Notes under the pieces: generated by a model
Database searches by the model: none
What the model saw: only the letters and a program-made list of their open reading frames with translations
Told to the model about the DNA's origin: nothing
Assembly (NCBI GenBank): GCA_017471405.1
Contig: JAFUTK010000012.1
Coordinates: 1-41,222, forward strand
Reading direction: 5' to 3'
Length of the DNA: 41,222 bases
Origin: Ruminococcus sp.
GTDB taxonomy: Bacteria > Bacillota > Clostridia > Oscillospirales > Ruminococcaceae
Shown here: positions 32,428 to 41,085 of the stretch, in pieces
Layout: every line of letters starts with the position of its first letter
How positions within the stretch are numbered: the stretch's first letter is position 1
Made by a program: the position numbers and the translations under genes

Positions 32428-32456
32428 TTGACAATTCACAAAAAGTGTGATATAGT
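32428..32456 (+). promoter_or_regulatory. Sigma-A promoter of the large candidate RNA
   Basis: Perfect TTGACA (32428-32433), 17-bp spacer, TATAGT (32451-32456). There is no gene downstream on this strand until well after the terminator at 33416. Confidence 0.85.
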
Positions 32457-32462
32457 ATATTC

Positions 32463-33443
32463 AAGGAAACAGAAAGAGCAGCCGAACGTATCAGAGATCC
32501 GGCAGACGGAGGGATCGGCAGCAACCGGGAGTATGGTCAACTGGCGCTTGGGTTCCCTTAATATATAAGGTCAGGAACGGGTTGCGGGAGGTTCCCGCAG
32601 GAGATGTTCAATCAGACATGAAAGGAGTCGAGTCCCATGGGCGCAATAGAGATCACACAGTTCGGCCGAGAGGCTCGAGAGATCTTCTGAATGATGAGAA
32701 ACAACTCAGGTGTATAGACTGATAATCTCAAACCGATAGGGTTAAAATATAATAAGACTTTCGAGCTTCGAGGCAAGCGGACACGCAAATGACAATTCAA
32801 TCGTATGATAAGGATGTGATTCTTATGAGGATCTTTATCAGTGGACTGAATATCATTTAGAATGGAGTGTTTCCAATGCACAGTCGGAGCTTTTTTGATT
32901 AGCATAATTTTCAGAGAGAGTGAGTCCGATGAGAAGTTAAATTGACTGCTTATACCAAAAGATATCTTTCCTGTAGGAGTGATGCGTTATGAAAATGTGC
33001 ATCATCAGACGGCTTAAAATGTAAGTGACAGGGGTGAGTCCAAAGGTTTATTCAGCTTGAACCCTCTGGGTTCGTTTAAATGGATCTGATAAAGCAATTT
33101 TCTAAGGAGTGGTGCAATATGATTATGTTGAATTGCACGAAGCGCTTGATCATTTAACAGATTGGGGTGAGTCCAAAGGTTACTTTAGCTTGATCCGGAA
33201 TTTGGGCGCGTGAGGCGCTAATAATCTGAAAGGTAATAAGTCCAATGGCTTGATATGATTTTTACCGGCTTAATTCTATAGAGTTTGGAGTGAGTCCACC
33301 CGAAAGTTAAGTCTTAGCTGCGACAGAGATGTTATTCCGGCAGCACACCTAAATATCATTATTGGAGTGAAAACCGATGTACTGAGCAGTTAGTACAATT
33401 GAATATCGTTTACAGGGAGCAGACGGTTTGCCTGCTCCTTTTT
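32463..33443 (+). ncRNA. Candidate large structured RNA (~980 nt) built from repeated modules, class unknown
   Basis: No plausible protein gene exists here on either strand; the longest frames lack ribosome sites. The stretch has a strong promoter and an intrinsic terminator. Perfect hairpins include TGCGGGA/TCCCGCA (32583-32599), GTTCC..GGAAC with an inner CTTA/TAAG (32552-32578), GCAACC/GGTTGC enclosing it (32521-32526 with 32580-32585), GATAAGGAT with 32831-32839, GAACCC/GGGTTC (33059-33073) and GTACT/AGTAC (33379-33396). A module with GGRGTGAGTCC recurs near 32918, 33031, 33164 and 33287. A second module, GGAGT plus a hairpin with an ATGAnnATGT loop, occurs at 32976-33004 and 33106-33138 with different stems. 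Size suggests comparison with OLE, GOLLD, HEARO and ROOL RNAs, but I cannot match it to any of them. Confidence 0.65.
33416..33443 (+). terminator. Terminator of the large candidate RNA
   Basis: GGAGCAG (33416-33422) pairs with CTGCTCC (33432-33438) and TTTTTA follows. Confidence 0.88.
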
Positions 33444-33453
33444 AGTTGTGTAA

Positions 33454-33488
33454 AATAAACAGCGGGAGTAAGGCTCCCGCTGTTTATT
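33454..33488. terminator. Terminator of the feo operon, possibly bidirectional
   Basis: A perfect 15-bp stem (33454-33468 with 33474-33488) around a five-base loop. On the minus strand it begins at the stop codon of the small Cys-rich gene and ends in a T-rich tail. Confidence 0.85.
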
Positions 33489-33646
33489 CATTTCTTCTCT
33501 GCCTTTTTGGCGGCAGGGCAGACCCCGCAGCCGTTACATTCGCCGCAGGAGCAGCCGCCCTTCTTGGAGCGCCGCACCGTCTTTATTAAAGCAGCGGCAA
33601 CTATAACAACCAGTATTACTATCAGGATAATATCAACAGTATTCAC
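33488..33646 (-). CDS. FeoB-associated Cys-rich membrane peptide
   Basis: 52 residues. One membrane helix (about 5-22, IILIVILVVIVAAALI) is followed by a basic stretch and a Cys-rich tail, CSCGECNGCGVC, then Lys-rich residues. This is the layout of the small FeoB-associated Cys-rich proteins found after feoB in many anaerobes. They may bind iron or an Fe-S cluster next to the transporter, but their role is unproven. The GTG start at 33646 lies 3 bp after the feoB stop, with GGGGGTG overlapping the end of feoB as ribosome site, so translation is coupled. Confidence 0.87.
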   Translation of the reverse strand: MNTVDIILIVILVVIVAAALIKTVRRSKKGGCSCGECNGCGVCPAAKKAEKK

Positions 33647-33649
33647 AGT

Positions 33650-35998
33650 CTACACCCCCGCAAGTGTGCCGATAAGATGCATCAGCAGCGTACATATCCA
33701 CGCCACACCGCACTGCCACAGCACAACAGCCGTCGCCCATTTGCCGCCCAGCTCACGCTTAACAGCTGCCACCGCTGCCACACAGGGAGTGTACAGCAGT
33801 GAGAATACCAGCAGGCAGGCCGCCGAAAGGGAGGTCATCGCTGCGGCTACGCCGCCGGCGTAAAGTATCTCCAGGGTGGAGACCACGCTCTCCTTTGCCA
33901 TAAAGCCGCTGACCAGCGCCACCAGTACTTTCCAGTCGCCCAGACCGATGGGCTTCATTATAGGAGCGAATATCCCCGCAACTGAGGCGAGGATGCTGTC
34001 CTCGGCGTCCTCTACGAGGTTTAAGTGAAGGTCAAAGCTTTGCAGGAACCATACCGCCACCGTTGCTATCAGGATAACTGAGAATGCTCTTTGCAGGAAG
34101 TCCTTGGCCTTTTCCCACAGCAGCTGGCCTACGTTCCCAGCCGTCGGCATACGGTAGTTTGGCAGCTCCATTACAAAGGGGACCGCCTCGCCGCGGAACA
34201 TTGTGCCCTTGTAGAGCACCGCCGCCAGTATTCCGACTATTATTCCTAGCAGGTAAAGCCCTACCATTATCAGCCCGCCACGCTTGGGGAAGAAGGCGTT
34301 TACGAAGAAAGCGTAGATAGGCAGCTTGGCTGTGCAGCTCATAAAGGGCGTCAGCAGGATAGTCATTTTTCTGTCCCGCTCGCTGGGGAGGGTGCGGGTA
34401 GCCATAACAGCCGGAACCGAGCAGCCGAAGCCGATGAGCAGCGGAACAATGCTGCGGCCCGAAAGTCCCAGCTTGCGCAGCAGCTTATCCATAAAGAAGG
34501 CCACTCTGGCGATGTAGCCGCTGTCCTCCAGCATTGAGAGGAAGAAGAACAGCGTAACAATTATCGGCAGAAAGCTCAGCACACTTCCCACGCCGGCGAA
34601 TATGCCGTCGATTATCAGTCCGTGGATAACGTCGTTGACCTTGGCCTTGTCAAGGGCTGTGTCAACTATCTCCGTCAGCTTGTCAACGCCCGTCTCGCAC
34701 AGCTCCTGAAGCCACGCACCAATGACATTGAAGGTCAGGAAGAATACCGCCGCCATTATGAGGATGAACATGGGCAGGGCAGTGTACTTGCCGGTGAGGA
34801 TGCGGTCTATCTTCCGGCTGCGAATGCTCTCCTTGCTCTCGGCGGGCTTGGTAACGGTGTCCCGGCAGAGCTTCTGTATAAAGGTAAAGCGCATGTCCGC
34901 GATGGCGGCGCTGCGGTCGAGGGAGCGCTCCTTCTCCATCTGGGAGACGATGTGCTCCATAGTTTCAATCTCGTTCTGATCGAGGGAGAGCTTCCCGATG
35001 ACCAGCGGGTCGTCCTCGATGACCTTGCTGGCAGCGAAGCGCAGAGGCAGTCCCGCAGTCTCGGCGTGGTCCTCAATAAGGTGTGAGATGCCGTGGAGAC
35101 AGCGGTGAACGGCGCCGCCGTTTGCGTCCTTCTCGCAGAAGTCTCTCCGCTCGGGACGCTCCTGAAAGTGGGCGATATGTATGGCGTGCTCGATGAGCTC
35201 CTCGATGCCCTCGTTCTTAGCCGCAGAGATAGGCACCACCGGAACTCCCAGCTGCTGCTCCATCTCGTTTACATCTATGCTGCCGCCGTTGGAGGTCAGC
35301 TCGTCCATCATATTCAAAGCTACTACTGTGGGAATGTTCATTTCCAGCAGCTGCATGGTGAGGTATAGGTTTCGCTCGATGTTGGTGACATCAACTATAT
35401 TGATAATGGCGTGGGGCTTCTCGTCCAGCACGAAGCTGCGGGAAACTATCTCCTCACTGGAATAGGGCGACATAGAGTAGATGCCCGGAAGATCGGTGAT
35501 TACTGTATTGGGGTGCCCCTTCACAGCGCCGTCCTTGCGGTCTACGGTAACGCCCGGGAAGTTACCCACGTGCTGCTTGGAGCCGGTGAGCCTGTTGAAC
35601 AGGGTGGTCTTGCCGCTGTTCTGATTTCCCACCAACGCGAATTTAAGTACCGTGTCGTCGGGGAGAGGGTCGCCGTCGTCCTTCAGGTGGAACCTTCCGC
35701 CCTCGCCGAGGCCGGGGTGAGCGGTCTTTTTCTTCCTGACTGAGGCACCTTCGTCTGAGCTTTTCTTATCGGTGACGGGGCTTACCTCTATCTGGTCGGC
35801 GTCGTCAAGGCGAAGGGTCAGCTCATAGCCGTGGAGCCGCAGCTCCATAGGGTCGCCCATAGGCGCCAGCTTTATCAGCGTTACCTCCGTCCCGGGAATA
35901 AGACCCATATCGAGAAAGTGCTGCCTTAAAGCGCCGTTGCCTCCCAGCTTCTCGACCCTGACGGTCTCGCCGGTCTTTATGTTTTTAAGTGTCTGCAT
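33650..35998 (-). CDS. feoB: Ferrous iron transporter, FeoA-FeoB fusion
   Basis: Imports Fe(II) under anaerobic conditions. In 782 residues a FeoA SH3-like domain (1-75, MQTLKNIKTGETVRVEKLGG, MGLIPGTEVTLIKLAPMGDP) is followed by a charged linker. The G domain comes next, from about 117: GNQNSGKTTLFN (G1), GNFPGVTVD, DLPGIY (G3), NMMD (G4) and a GDI helical region. The membrane part has Gate motifs, with the conserved Cys in GFGCSVPAVMATR and CTAKLPIYAFFV. FeoA is normally a separate small protein; here it is joined in frame. I chose the ATG at 35998; AAAGGAG lies 11 bases upstream. A TTG three codons earlier is only two bases from that site. Confidence 0.95.
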   Translation of the reverse strand: MQTLKNIKTGETVRVEKLGGNGALRQHFLDMGLIPGTEVTLIKLAPMGDPMELRLHGYELTLRLDDADQIEVSPVTDKKSSDEGASVRKKKTAHPGLGEGGRFHLKDDGDPLPDDTVLKFALVGNQNSGKTTLFNRLTGSKQHVGNFPGVTVDRKDGAVKGHPNTVITDLPGIYSMSPYSSEEIVSRSFVLDEKPHAIINIVDVTNIERNLYLTMQLLEMNIPTVVALNMMDELTSNGGSIDVNEMEQQLGVPVVPISAAKNEGIEELIEHAIHIAHFQERPERRDFCEKDANGGAVHRCLHGISHLIEDHAETAGLPLRFAASKVIEDDPLVIGKLSLDQNEIETMEHIVSQMEKERSLDRSAAIADMRFTFIQKLCRDTVTKPAESKESIRSRKIDRILTGKYTALPMFILIMAAVFFLTFNVIGAWLQELCETGVDKLTEIVDTALDKAKVNDVIHGLIIDGIFAGVGSVLSFLPIIVTLFFFLSMLEDSGYIARVAFFMDKLLRKLGLSGRSIVPLLIGFGCSVPAVMATRTLPSERDRKMTILLTPFMSCTAKLPIYAFFVNAFFPKRGGLIMVGLYLLGIIVGILAAVLYKGTMFRGEAVPFVMELPNYRMPTAGNVGQLLWEKAKDFLQRAFSVILIATVAVWFLQSFDLHLNLVEDAEDSILASVAGIFAPIMKPIGLGDWKVLVALVSGFMAKESVVSTLEILYAGGVAAAMTSLSAACLLVFSLLYTPCVAAVAAVKRELGGKWATAVVLWQCGVAWICTLLMHLIGTLAGV

Positions 35999-36051
35999 AA
36001 ATGACAATGCTCCTTTGAATTTATCATTTAGCTCTTGCTAACTGCCTGTCC

Positions 36052-36080
36052 ATTATAGCACAAAAGCTCCAATTTGTAAA
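36052..36080 (-). promoter_or_regulatory. Sigma-A promoter of feoAB
   Basis: TTTACA (36080-36075), 17-bp spacer, TATAAT (36057-36052) on the minus strand. I see no convincing Fur box overlapping it. Confidence 0.8.
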
Positions 36081-36135
36081 GTATACGCTTAAAATGTTCA
36101 TTATATGTCTATAGATTATACAATATGTCGCAGAC

Positions 36136-36166
36136 AAAAAAACACCCGCATCATTTCCGATGCGGG
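36136..36166 (-). terminator. Terminator of the CHAP-like gene
   Basis: On the minus strand CCCGCATCGG pairs with its complement (36145-36166), followed by TGTTTTTTTTG. It begins about 17 bases past the stop codon. Confidence 0.9.
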
Positions 36167-36182
36167 AAGTTTCGGGTTCTTA

Positions 36183-38336
36183 TCAGATGACTGCATCGCG
36201 GCTCCATTCACCGCAGTAGGAAATGCCATCAACAACTGTGAAAGCTCTTACCTTGACGCTCGTGCAATCATTAGCGCCGGTCATAAAGCAGCAGCTTATC
36301 AGCGAGGGAGTATCTGTGGTAACGGTCTTTTCAGAGCCGTCGTTTAAGGTCAGCAGCAGCTCATAGCCGTCGGCTCCTGCTTCTCTGTTCCAGCAGGCGC
36401 TCAGGAAGGTTCCGCAGCGCATAGCTGAGATATCCTCAACCTTTTCAGGAGGTGTGACAGCCTGCACACTCTGCATCTCAGAGGTGTAGGTGTCAGTGCT
36501 GCGGGTCATAAATGCCGCAACGCTGTAGCTGTAGGTGGAGGCGCTGTCAACGTCGATGTCGGTAAAGCTTGTATCGGTAGTCTCACCTATCAAAACGCTT
36601 CTGCCGATTTCGTATCTGTAAATGTAGTAGCCCTCTGCATTATCGGTGCCCTCCCAGCTGAGAGTAACACTGTCAGTAGTAACAGGGGAGACGGTGAGCT
36701 CTGAAACAGCCTCAGGGACTATGTCAAAGCTGACAGTCCTTACACCGGTGTAGCTTCCGAGGCCTGTAACTGTGATTTCGCCCTTGCCAAGCTCGGTGTT
36801 GCTGCTGTAGCTGATAGAATAATCCTTATCCTTCACCAGCTCGCTGCCGTCTGAGATGTTTATCTCGGGGGTCAGCTCTGCGCCGGTATAAATCTGTGCG
36901 GGTATTGCGGCGATGGTTACAAGATTGATGTTCCTAAGAACAGTTAGCTCGCACTCTGCCGACTTTCCTGTTGAAGTTTCTGCTTTGATGACAGCCTTGC
37001 CCATCTTTGCTGCGGTAACTGTGCCGTTCACAACGGAAGCGCTGTCGCTTGAGCTCGACCAGGTGATGCTGTCTGTGAGCTTGTTTTCTGAGGAATTGGT
37101 CATTGCGGCCTTAATTACGGCGGTCTCGCCTTCCTCTAAGGTGATGCTCTGCTTGTCGAGAGTAACTCCGGAGGCAGGATTGATATTCACCTTTACAGAC
37201 TTTGAAGCTGTATTGCCCTTGATATCGCCTGCTGTGACCTTAACTATATAGTCGCCATACTCATTGTTATGTACGGAGGTGTAGACATAGAAGCTGATGC
37301 TGCCGCCCGAAATGGTCACAGGGTTCTGGTATGCGGTGTCGATATTTTCCTTTTCGGAGGCAGCGGCTACCTTGGCGGATGTAACTCCCACATTGTCGGA
37401 GAGCTTGCAGCTGATATAGAAGCCCTTGGCAGTCACATCGGAAACGGAGATGTCCCCGATGACGGGAGCGGTGCGGTCAACGTATGTGTTGACTATTTCC
37501 TGTGTGGAAGCGCCTGTGGAGGAAACTGCTTCAACGACAGTTACGTATGTGTCGGTGATGTCACCGAAATCGGAGGTATTGACGATGCAGCTGGCGGAGG
37601 CTTCCTTGCCGCTGACGTTTACCTGTGTCCACTTGATTGCGGCGTAGCCCTTGCTCTTGGGATAAGTCCCGAAGCGCATATGGGAGAGATCCACCTCACA
37701 GGAGGTGTTGGCGGAAACGGTGTAGCCGTTTCTGGTGATATTTGTGACAATAGGCGTTTCCAATATTGGCTTGTCATAGGGGAGACGCTGCTCAACGCCG
37801 TCGATATACAATCTGTAAATATAGTATTCGTCCAGGCCTATCTTTCTGTTGACGGTGGCGAGCACCTTGCCTTCGTTGTTTGTCCAGCACCAGTTCTGCT
37901 CGATAAGAGTCAGTTGTGTGGGGTCCACCGCCTTGATGATGGCAACGTGTGAGTAGGCCTTGTCCTGGACTATGTCGCCGGGGCGGGGAGCGTCCTTTAT
38001 CTCACGGACCTCAACGTCATGGCCTGCCATATAGCATTTAGGCTTGCCGGGGTATGAGTTTATATTGTACATCAGAAGTCCAGGGAAGTAATCTGAATAC
38101 AGCTCGCCCACAAAGTAAGCACAGGAATACGGTCCTGACCATTGATAGTCGATGATATATTTTGCTTCGTGGCCGAAGAAGGTATCGGTCACCTGGTCGT
38201 CGTGGGTTATCTCGACGTTGTACTCCGGATACTCATCTGCCGCGGCCGTGGGTATTGGTATTATAAGCCCGATAGCCATAACTGCCGACAAGATGAATGA
38301 GATAAGCCTGGAGGCTGATCTGTTCAATGTGAGCAC
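36183..38336 (-). CDS. Secreted CHAP-like cysteine peptidase/amidase with Ig-like and FN3 domains
   Basis: 717 residues. A signal peptide (hydrophobic 11-30, cleavage likely after TAAA at 33) is followed by a CHAP/NlpC-like domain with Cys72 (SCAYFV), GDIV, His130 (SHVAII) and the third residue in EQNW (146-149). Then come Ig-like or Bsp-type repeats (about 195-390), a Big_2 domain (GVTLDKQSITLEEGETAVI), a short beta domain and a fibronectin type III domain (SPVTTDSVTLSWEGTDNAEGYYIYR), and a final partial FN3-like unit. No LPXTG or surface anchor is visible. It probably cuts peptidoglycan or a surface peptide outside the cell. The GTG start has AGGAAAGGA upstream. It is divergent from the clostripain gene. 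Confidence 0.8.
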   Translation of the reverse strand: MLTLNRSASRLISFILSAVMAIGLIIPIPTAAADEYPEYNVEITHDDQVTDTFFGHEAKYIIDYQWSGPYSCAYFVGELYSDYFPGLLMYNINSYPGKPKCYMAGHDVEVREIKDAPRPGDIVQDKAYSHVAIIKAVDPTQLTLIEQNWCWTNNEGKVLATVNRKIGLDEYYIYRLYIDGVEQRLPYDKPILETPIVTNITRNGYTVSANTSCEVDLSHMRFGTYPKSKGYAAIKWTQVNVSGKEASASCIVNTSDFGDITDTYVTVVEAVSSTGASTQEIVNTYVDRTAPVIGDISVSDVTAKGFYISCKLSDNVGVTSAKVAAASEKENIDTAYQNPVTISGGSISFYVYTSVHNNEYGDYIVKVTAGDIKGNTASKSVKVNINPASGVTLDKQSITLEEGETAVIKAAMTNSSENKLTDSITWSSSSDSASVVNGTVTAAKMGKAVIKAETSTGKSAECELTVLRNINLVTIAAIPAQIYTGAELTPEINISDGSELVKDKDYSISYSSNTELGKGEITVTGLGSYTGVRTVSFDIVPEAVSELTVSPVTTDSVTLSWEGTDNAEGYYIYRYEIGRSVLIGETTDTSFTDIDVDSASTYSYSVAAFMTRSTDTYTSEMQSVQAVTPPEKVEDISAMRCGTFLSACWNREAGADGYELLLTLNDGSEKTVTTDTPSLISCCFMTGANDCTSVKVRAFTVVDGISYCGEWSRDAVI

Positions 38337-38379
38337 CGTCCTTTCCTGTAGAATAATGTCAAATAGGGCTAGTGATTAC

Positions 38380-38408
38380 AATATATCACAAAAGTTACAA
38401 AATAGCAA
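38380..38408 (-). promoter_or_regulatory. Probable promoter of the CHAP-like gene
   Basis: TTGCTA (38408-38403), 17-bp spacer, TATATT (38385-38380) on the minus strand. The remaining roughly 150 bp up to the clostripain promoter is AT-rich and shows no gene. Confidence 0.55.
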
Positions 38409-38567
38409 CAGGCAGATGACAAATTCTCCATTTTGCACAAGCGGGATAATCTTTATTTGTACAAAAAATCCCCCTCGAAGCAAAATAAATGTTAAAGATG
38501 CGGAGATGTTTTAAGCTTTGGCAAAATTTTACCCTCTAAACACCGTTTTGTAACCTTTTTGTTTTGC

Positions 38568-38596
38568 TTGACATCAGCCCCTATTTCGTGTAAAAT
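38568..38596 (+). promoter_or_regulatory. Sigma-A promoter of the clostripain gene
   Basis: Perfect TTGACA (38568-38573), 17-bp spacer, TAAAAT (38591-38596). The leader of about 60 nt contains a GC-rich stem-prone stretch (CCGGCGG/CCGGCCGG-like). Confidence 0.85.
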
Positions 38597-38660
38597 TATA
38601 GTCGGGTAAGGATAGTTACATCGCTCCGGCGGCTGTGTCCGGCCGGATAAGGAAAGGAAT

Positions 38661-41027
38661 GTGAGGAATATGGATCCTAACGGAAATAAGCCCCGCGCCA
38701 GACAGAAAAACGTCACCGAGGGCGGCGGGAACGTCCATAAAAGGGGAGACGGACTGGGAACCGGTCCCGTCGGAACTCAGGGAGGCTCCCGCAGAGATGA
38801 CGACGGCGGCTTTACTGTAACGCCTTCCCAGTCGGGAGGTATGAGCCCCAATGTCAGACGCGCAGCCATCGGCGGAGGATTGCTCCTGCCGATAATAATT
38901 ATAGTGGTAGTAATACTGATGTTCAAGTTTTCCGGCTCCTCAGGCGGACTGGGCTCACTGGTGGGCGGCAGCGACCTGCCCGACAACTTCGCCGGTGACA
39001 ACACCTCCGGCTACACCCAGACCGCAGAGCAGACGGCGGACACCTCCGTAGCCTCCGGCTCCCGGACAAAGCGCACCAAGATAGTCGGCGGCGGCAAGGA
39101 CAAGGTCACCATAATGGTCTATATGTGCGGCACCGACCTTGAATCCAAGCACAGCATGGCCTCCAACGACCTTGCGGAAATGGCCTCCGCAGACCTGGGC
39201 AGCAATATCAATATAATAGTATACACCGGCGGCTGCACAGGCTGGAAGACCTCCGGTATAAGCTCCCAGGTGAACCAGATCTATCAGGTGCAGAAGGGAG
39301 GCCTCCAGCAGCTGGTGGCTGACGACGGCAACAAATCTATGGTGGAGCCCTCCACCCTTTCGGGCTTTATCAAGTACTGCAAGGATAACTTCCCCGCAGA
39401 CCGCAACGAGCTTATCCTCTGGGATCACGGCGGCGGCTCTGTTACCGGCTACGGCTACGACGAGAAGAACAAGAGAAGCGGCTCAATGTCCCTAAGCGGC
39501 ATCAGCAAGGCTTTGAAGGACGGCGGCGTTACCTTTGATTTCGTGGGCTTCGACGCCTGCCTGATGGCTACCGCCGAGACAGCCCTGATGCTGGACAGCT
39601 ATGCCGATTATATGATAGCCTCCGAGGAGACCGAGCCGGGCATCGGCTGGTATTACACCAACTGGCTCACCAAGTTCGGCGCCAACACCTCGATGCCTAC
39701 AGTTGAGGTGGGCAAGCTGATAGTTGACGACTTCGTTACCACCTGCGCCTCCAAGTGCCGGGGTCAGCAGACCACTCTTTCGGTCATCGACCTGGCGGAG
39801 TTTGCAAACACCGTTCCCTCCAAGCTCAACGACTTCTCCAAGTCTGTGAGCACCCTCATCACCAACAAAGAATATAAGACAGTCTCCGATGCGAGATACG
39901 CTACCAGAGAGTTCGCCCGCAGCTCCAAGATAGATCAGGTGGACTTCGTAAATCTGGCGGAAAATCTGAACACCCCCGAGGGCAAGGCTCTTGCTGAGGC
40001 TCTGAAGGGTGCAGTCAAGTACAACCGCACCTCATCCAATATGACCAATGCCTATGGCGTTTCCATCTACTTCCCCTATCAGCGGGCTTCTATGGTGGAT
40101 TCGGCAGTCTCCACCTATAACGCCATTGGTATGGACTCTGAGTACTCCAAGTGTATAAGGCAGTTCGCAAGCCTTGAGACCAGCGGACAGATCGCTGCGC
40201 AGGGTACCGCTAACCCGCTGGCATCGCTTTTCGGCGGAATGTCCTCCGGCTCCTCCGGCAGCGGAGATATCATCGGCTCGCTGCTTTCTGGCTTCCTGGG
40301 CGGCTCCAACAAGAGCATCGAGGGCCTCGACAGCAGTAACACCGGCTTTATGTCGGAGCTCGACCAGCAGGCAGCAGTCGACTACCTCTCGGAAAACTAC
40401 TTCGATGTCTCCAATCTGAAATGGAAGACTCAGGACGAGACCTACTATCTGGATATCCCCGCAGAGCAGTGGTCGCTGGTTCACAGGCTTGACCTCAATA
40501 TGTTCATTGACGACGGCGCCGGCTACATCGACCTGGGACTGGACAACGTCTACAGCTTTGATGAGGATAAGCTCATCGCCGACACCTCCAACAACTGGCT
40601 GGCTATCAACGGTCAGACCGTTGCCTACTACCACACCGACACGGTTGACGACGGCAGCCGCTACACTCACACCGGCTATGTTCCCGCAATGCTAAACGGC
40701 GAGCGGGTAAAGCTGCTGCTGGTATTTGACACCGAGCACCCGAACGGCTACATCTCCGGTGCTGTGGCGGACTATCACGACGGCGAGACCGAGGCGGTAG
40801 CCAAGAGCGTGGCAGGTCTTGAGGTGGGCGACAAGCTGGAGTTCATCTGCGACTACTACACCTACGACGGAGCATATCAGGACACCTACTATCTCGGCGA
40901 GCCTACCACCGTCACCGAGGATATGACCATCAGCAACGTTTCCGTCGGAGACAGCAAGCTGAAGCTGACCTACCTCTTCACCGATATTTACGGTCAGGAG
41001 TACTGGACTGAGGCAATAGACAAGTAA
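38661..41027 (+). CDS. Membrane-anchored clostripain-family (C11) cysteine protease
   Basis: 788 residues. A cytoplasmic N-terminus of about 65 residues (with KNVTEGG and GLGTGPVG) precedes one membrane helix (68-90), and a Gly/Ser/Thr-rich stalk leads outside. The C11 peptidase domain (about 140-520) begins with VTIMVYMCGTDLES. The catalytic pair is His256 in LWDHGGG and Cys300 in GFDACLMATAE. Clostripain-type enzymes cut after Arg or Lys and often self-activate. A beta-rich C-terminal region (550-788) is of unknown function. I recall the N-terminal GLGTGPVG motif from several Ruminococcaceae proteins. The GTG at 38661 has AAGGA seven bases upstream; an ATG at 38670 is a close alternative. 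Monocistronic. Confidence 0.92.
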   Translation: MRNMDPNGNKPRARQKNVTEGGGNVHKRGDGLGTGPVGTQGGSRRDDDGGFTVTPSQSGGMSPNVRRAAIGGGLLLPIIIIVVVILMFKFSGSSGGLGSLVGGSDLPDNFAGDNTSGYTQTAEQTADTSVASGSRTKRTKIVGGGKDKVTIMVYMCGTDLESKHSMASNDLAEMASADLGSNINIIVYTGGCTGWKTSGISSQVNQIYQVQKGGLQQLVADDGNKSMVEPSTLSGFIKYCKDNFPADRNELILWDHGGGSVTGYGYDEKNKRSGSMSLSGISKALKDGGVTFDFVGFDACLMATAETALMLDSYADYMIASEETEPGIGWYYTNWLTKFGANTSMPTVEVGKLIVDDFVTTCASKCRGQQTTLSVIDLAEFANTVPSKLNDFSKSVSTLITNKEYKTVSDARYATREFARSSKIDQVDFVNLAENLNTPEGKALAEALKGAVKYNRTSSNMTNAYGVSIYFPYQRASMVDSAVSTYNAIGMDSEYSKCIRQFASLETSGQIAAQGTANPLASLFGGMSSGSSGSGDIIGSLLSGFLGGSNKSIEGLDSSNTGFMSELDQQAAVDYLSENYFDVSNLKWKTQDETYYLDIPAEQWSLVHRLDLNMFIDDGAGYIDLGLDNVYSFDEDKLIADTSNNWLAINGQTVAYYHTDTVDDGSRYTHTGYVPAMLNGERVKLLLVFDTEHPNGYISGAVADYHDGETEAVAKSVAGLEVGDKLEFICDYYTYDGAYQDTYYLGEPTTVTEDMTISNVSVGDSKLKLTYLFTDIYGQEYWTEAIDK

Positions 41028-41040
41028 AATAAATATAAAA

Positions 41041-41078
41041 GGGTGTTCCCCCAGAGCAGGGGGAACACCCTCATTTTG
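41041..41078 (+). terminator. Terminator of the clostripain gene
   Basis: GGGTGTTCCCC pairs with GGGGAACACCC (41041-41070), followed by TCATTTTGTTT. It ends eight bases before the next repeat copy. Confidence 0.88.
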
Positions 41079-41085
41079 TTTCTAA

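Noticed and set aside
32886-32900. Possible early terminator (AGCTTTTTTG) within the large RNA
   Set aside because: No convincing GC-rich stem directly precedes the T-run, and the repeated modules continue beyond it. It could still cause partial termination.
32612-32905. 97-residue open frame on the minus strand inside the large RNA region
   Set aside because: No ribosome site, no recognisable protein, and it overlaps strong hairpins on the transcribed strand.
32910-33300. CRISPR-like array suggested by the repeated GTGAGTCC words
   Set aside because: Repeats are short and imperfect, spacing is 114-133, the intervening sequence is itself related and hairpin-rich, and there are no cas genes.
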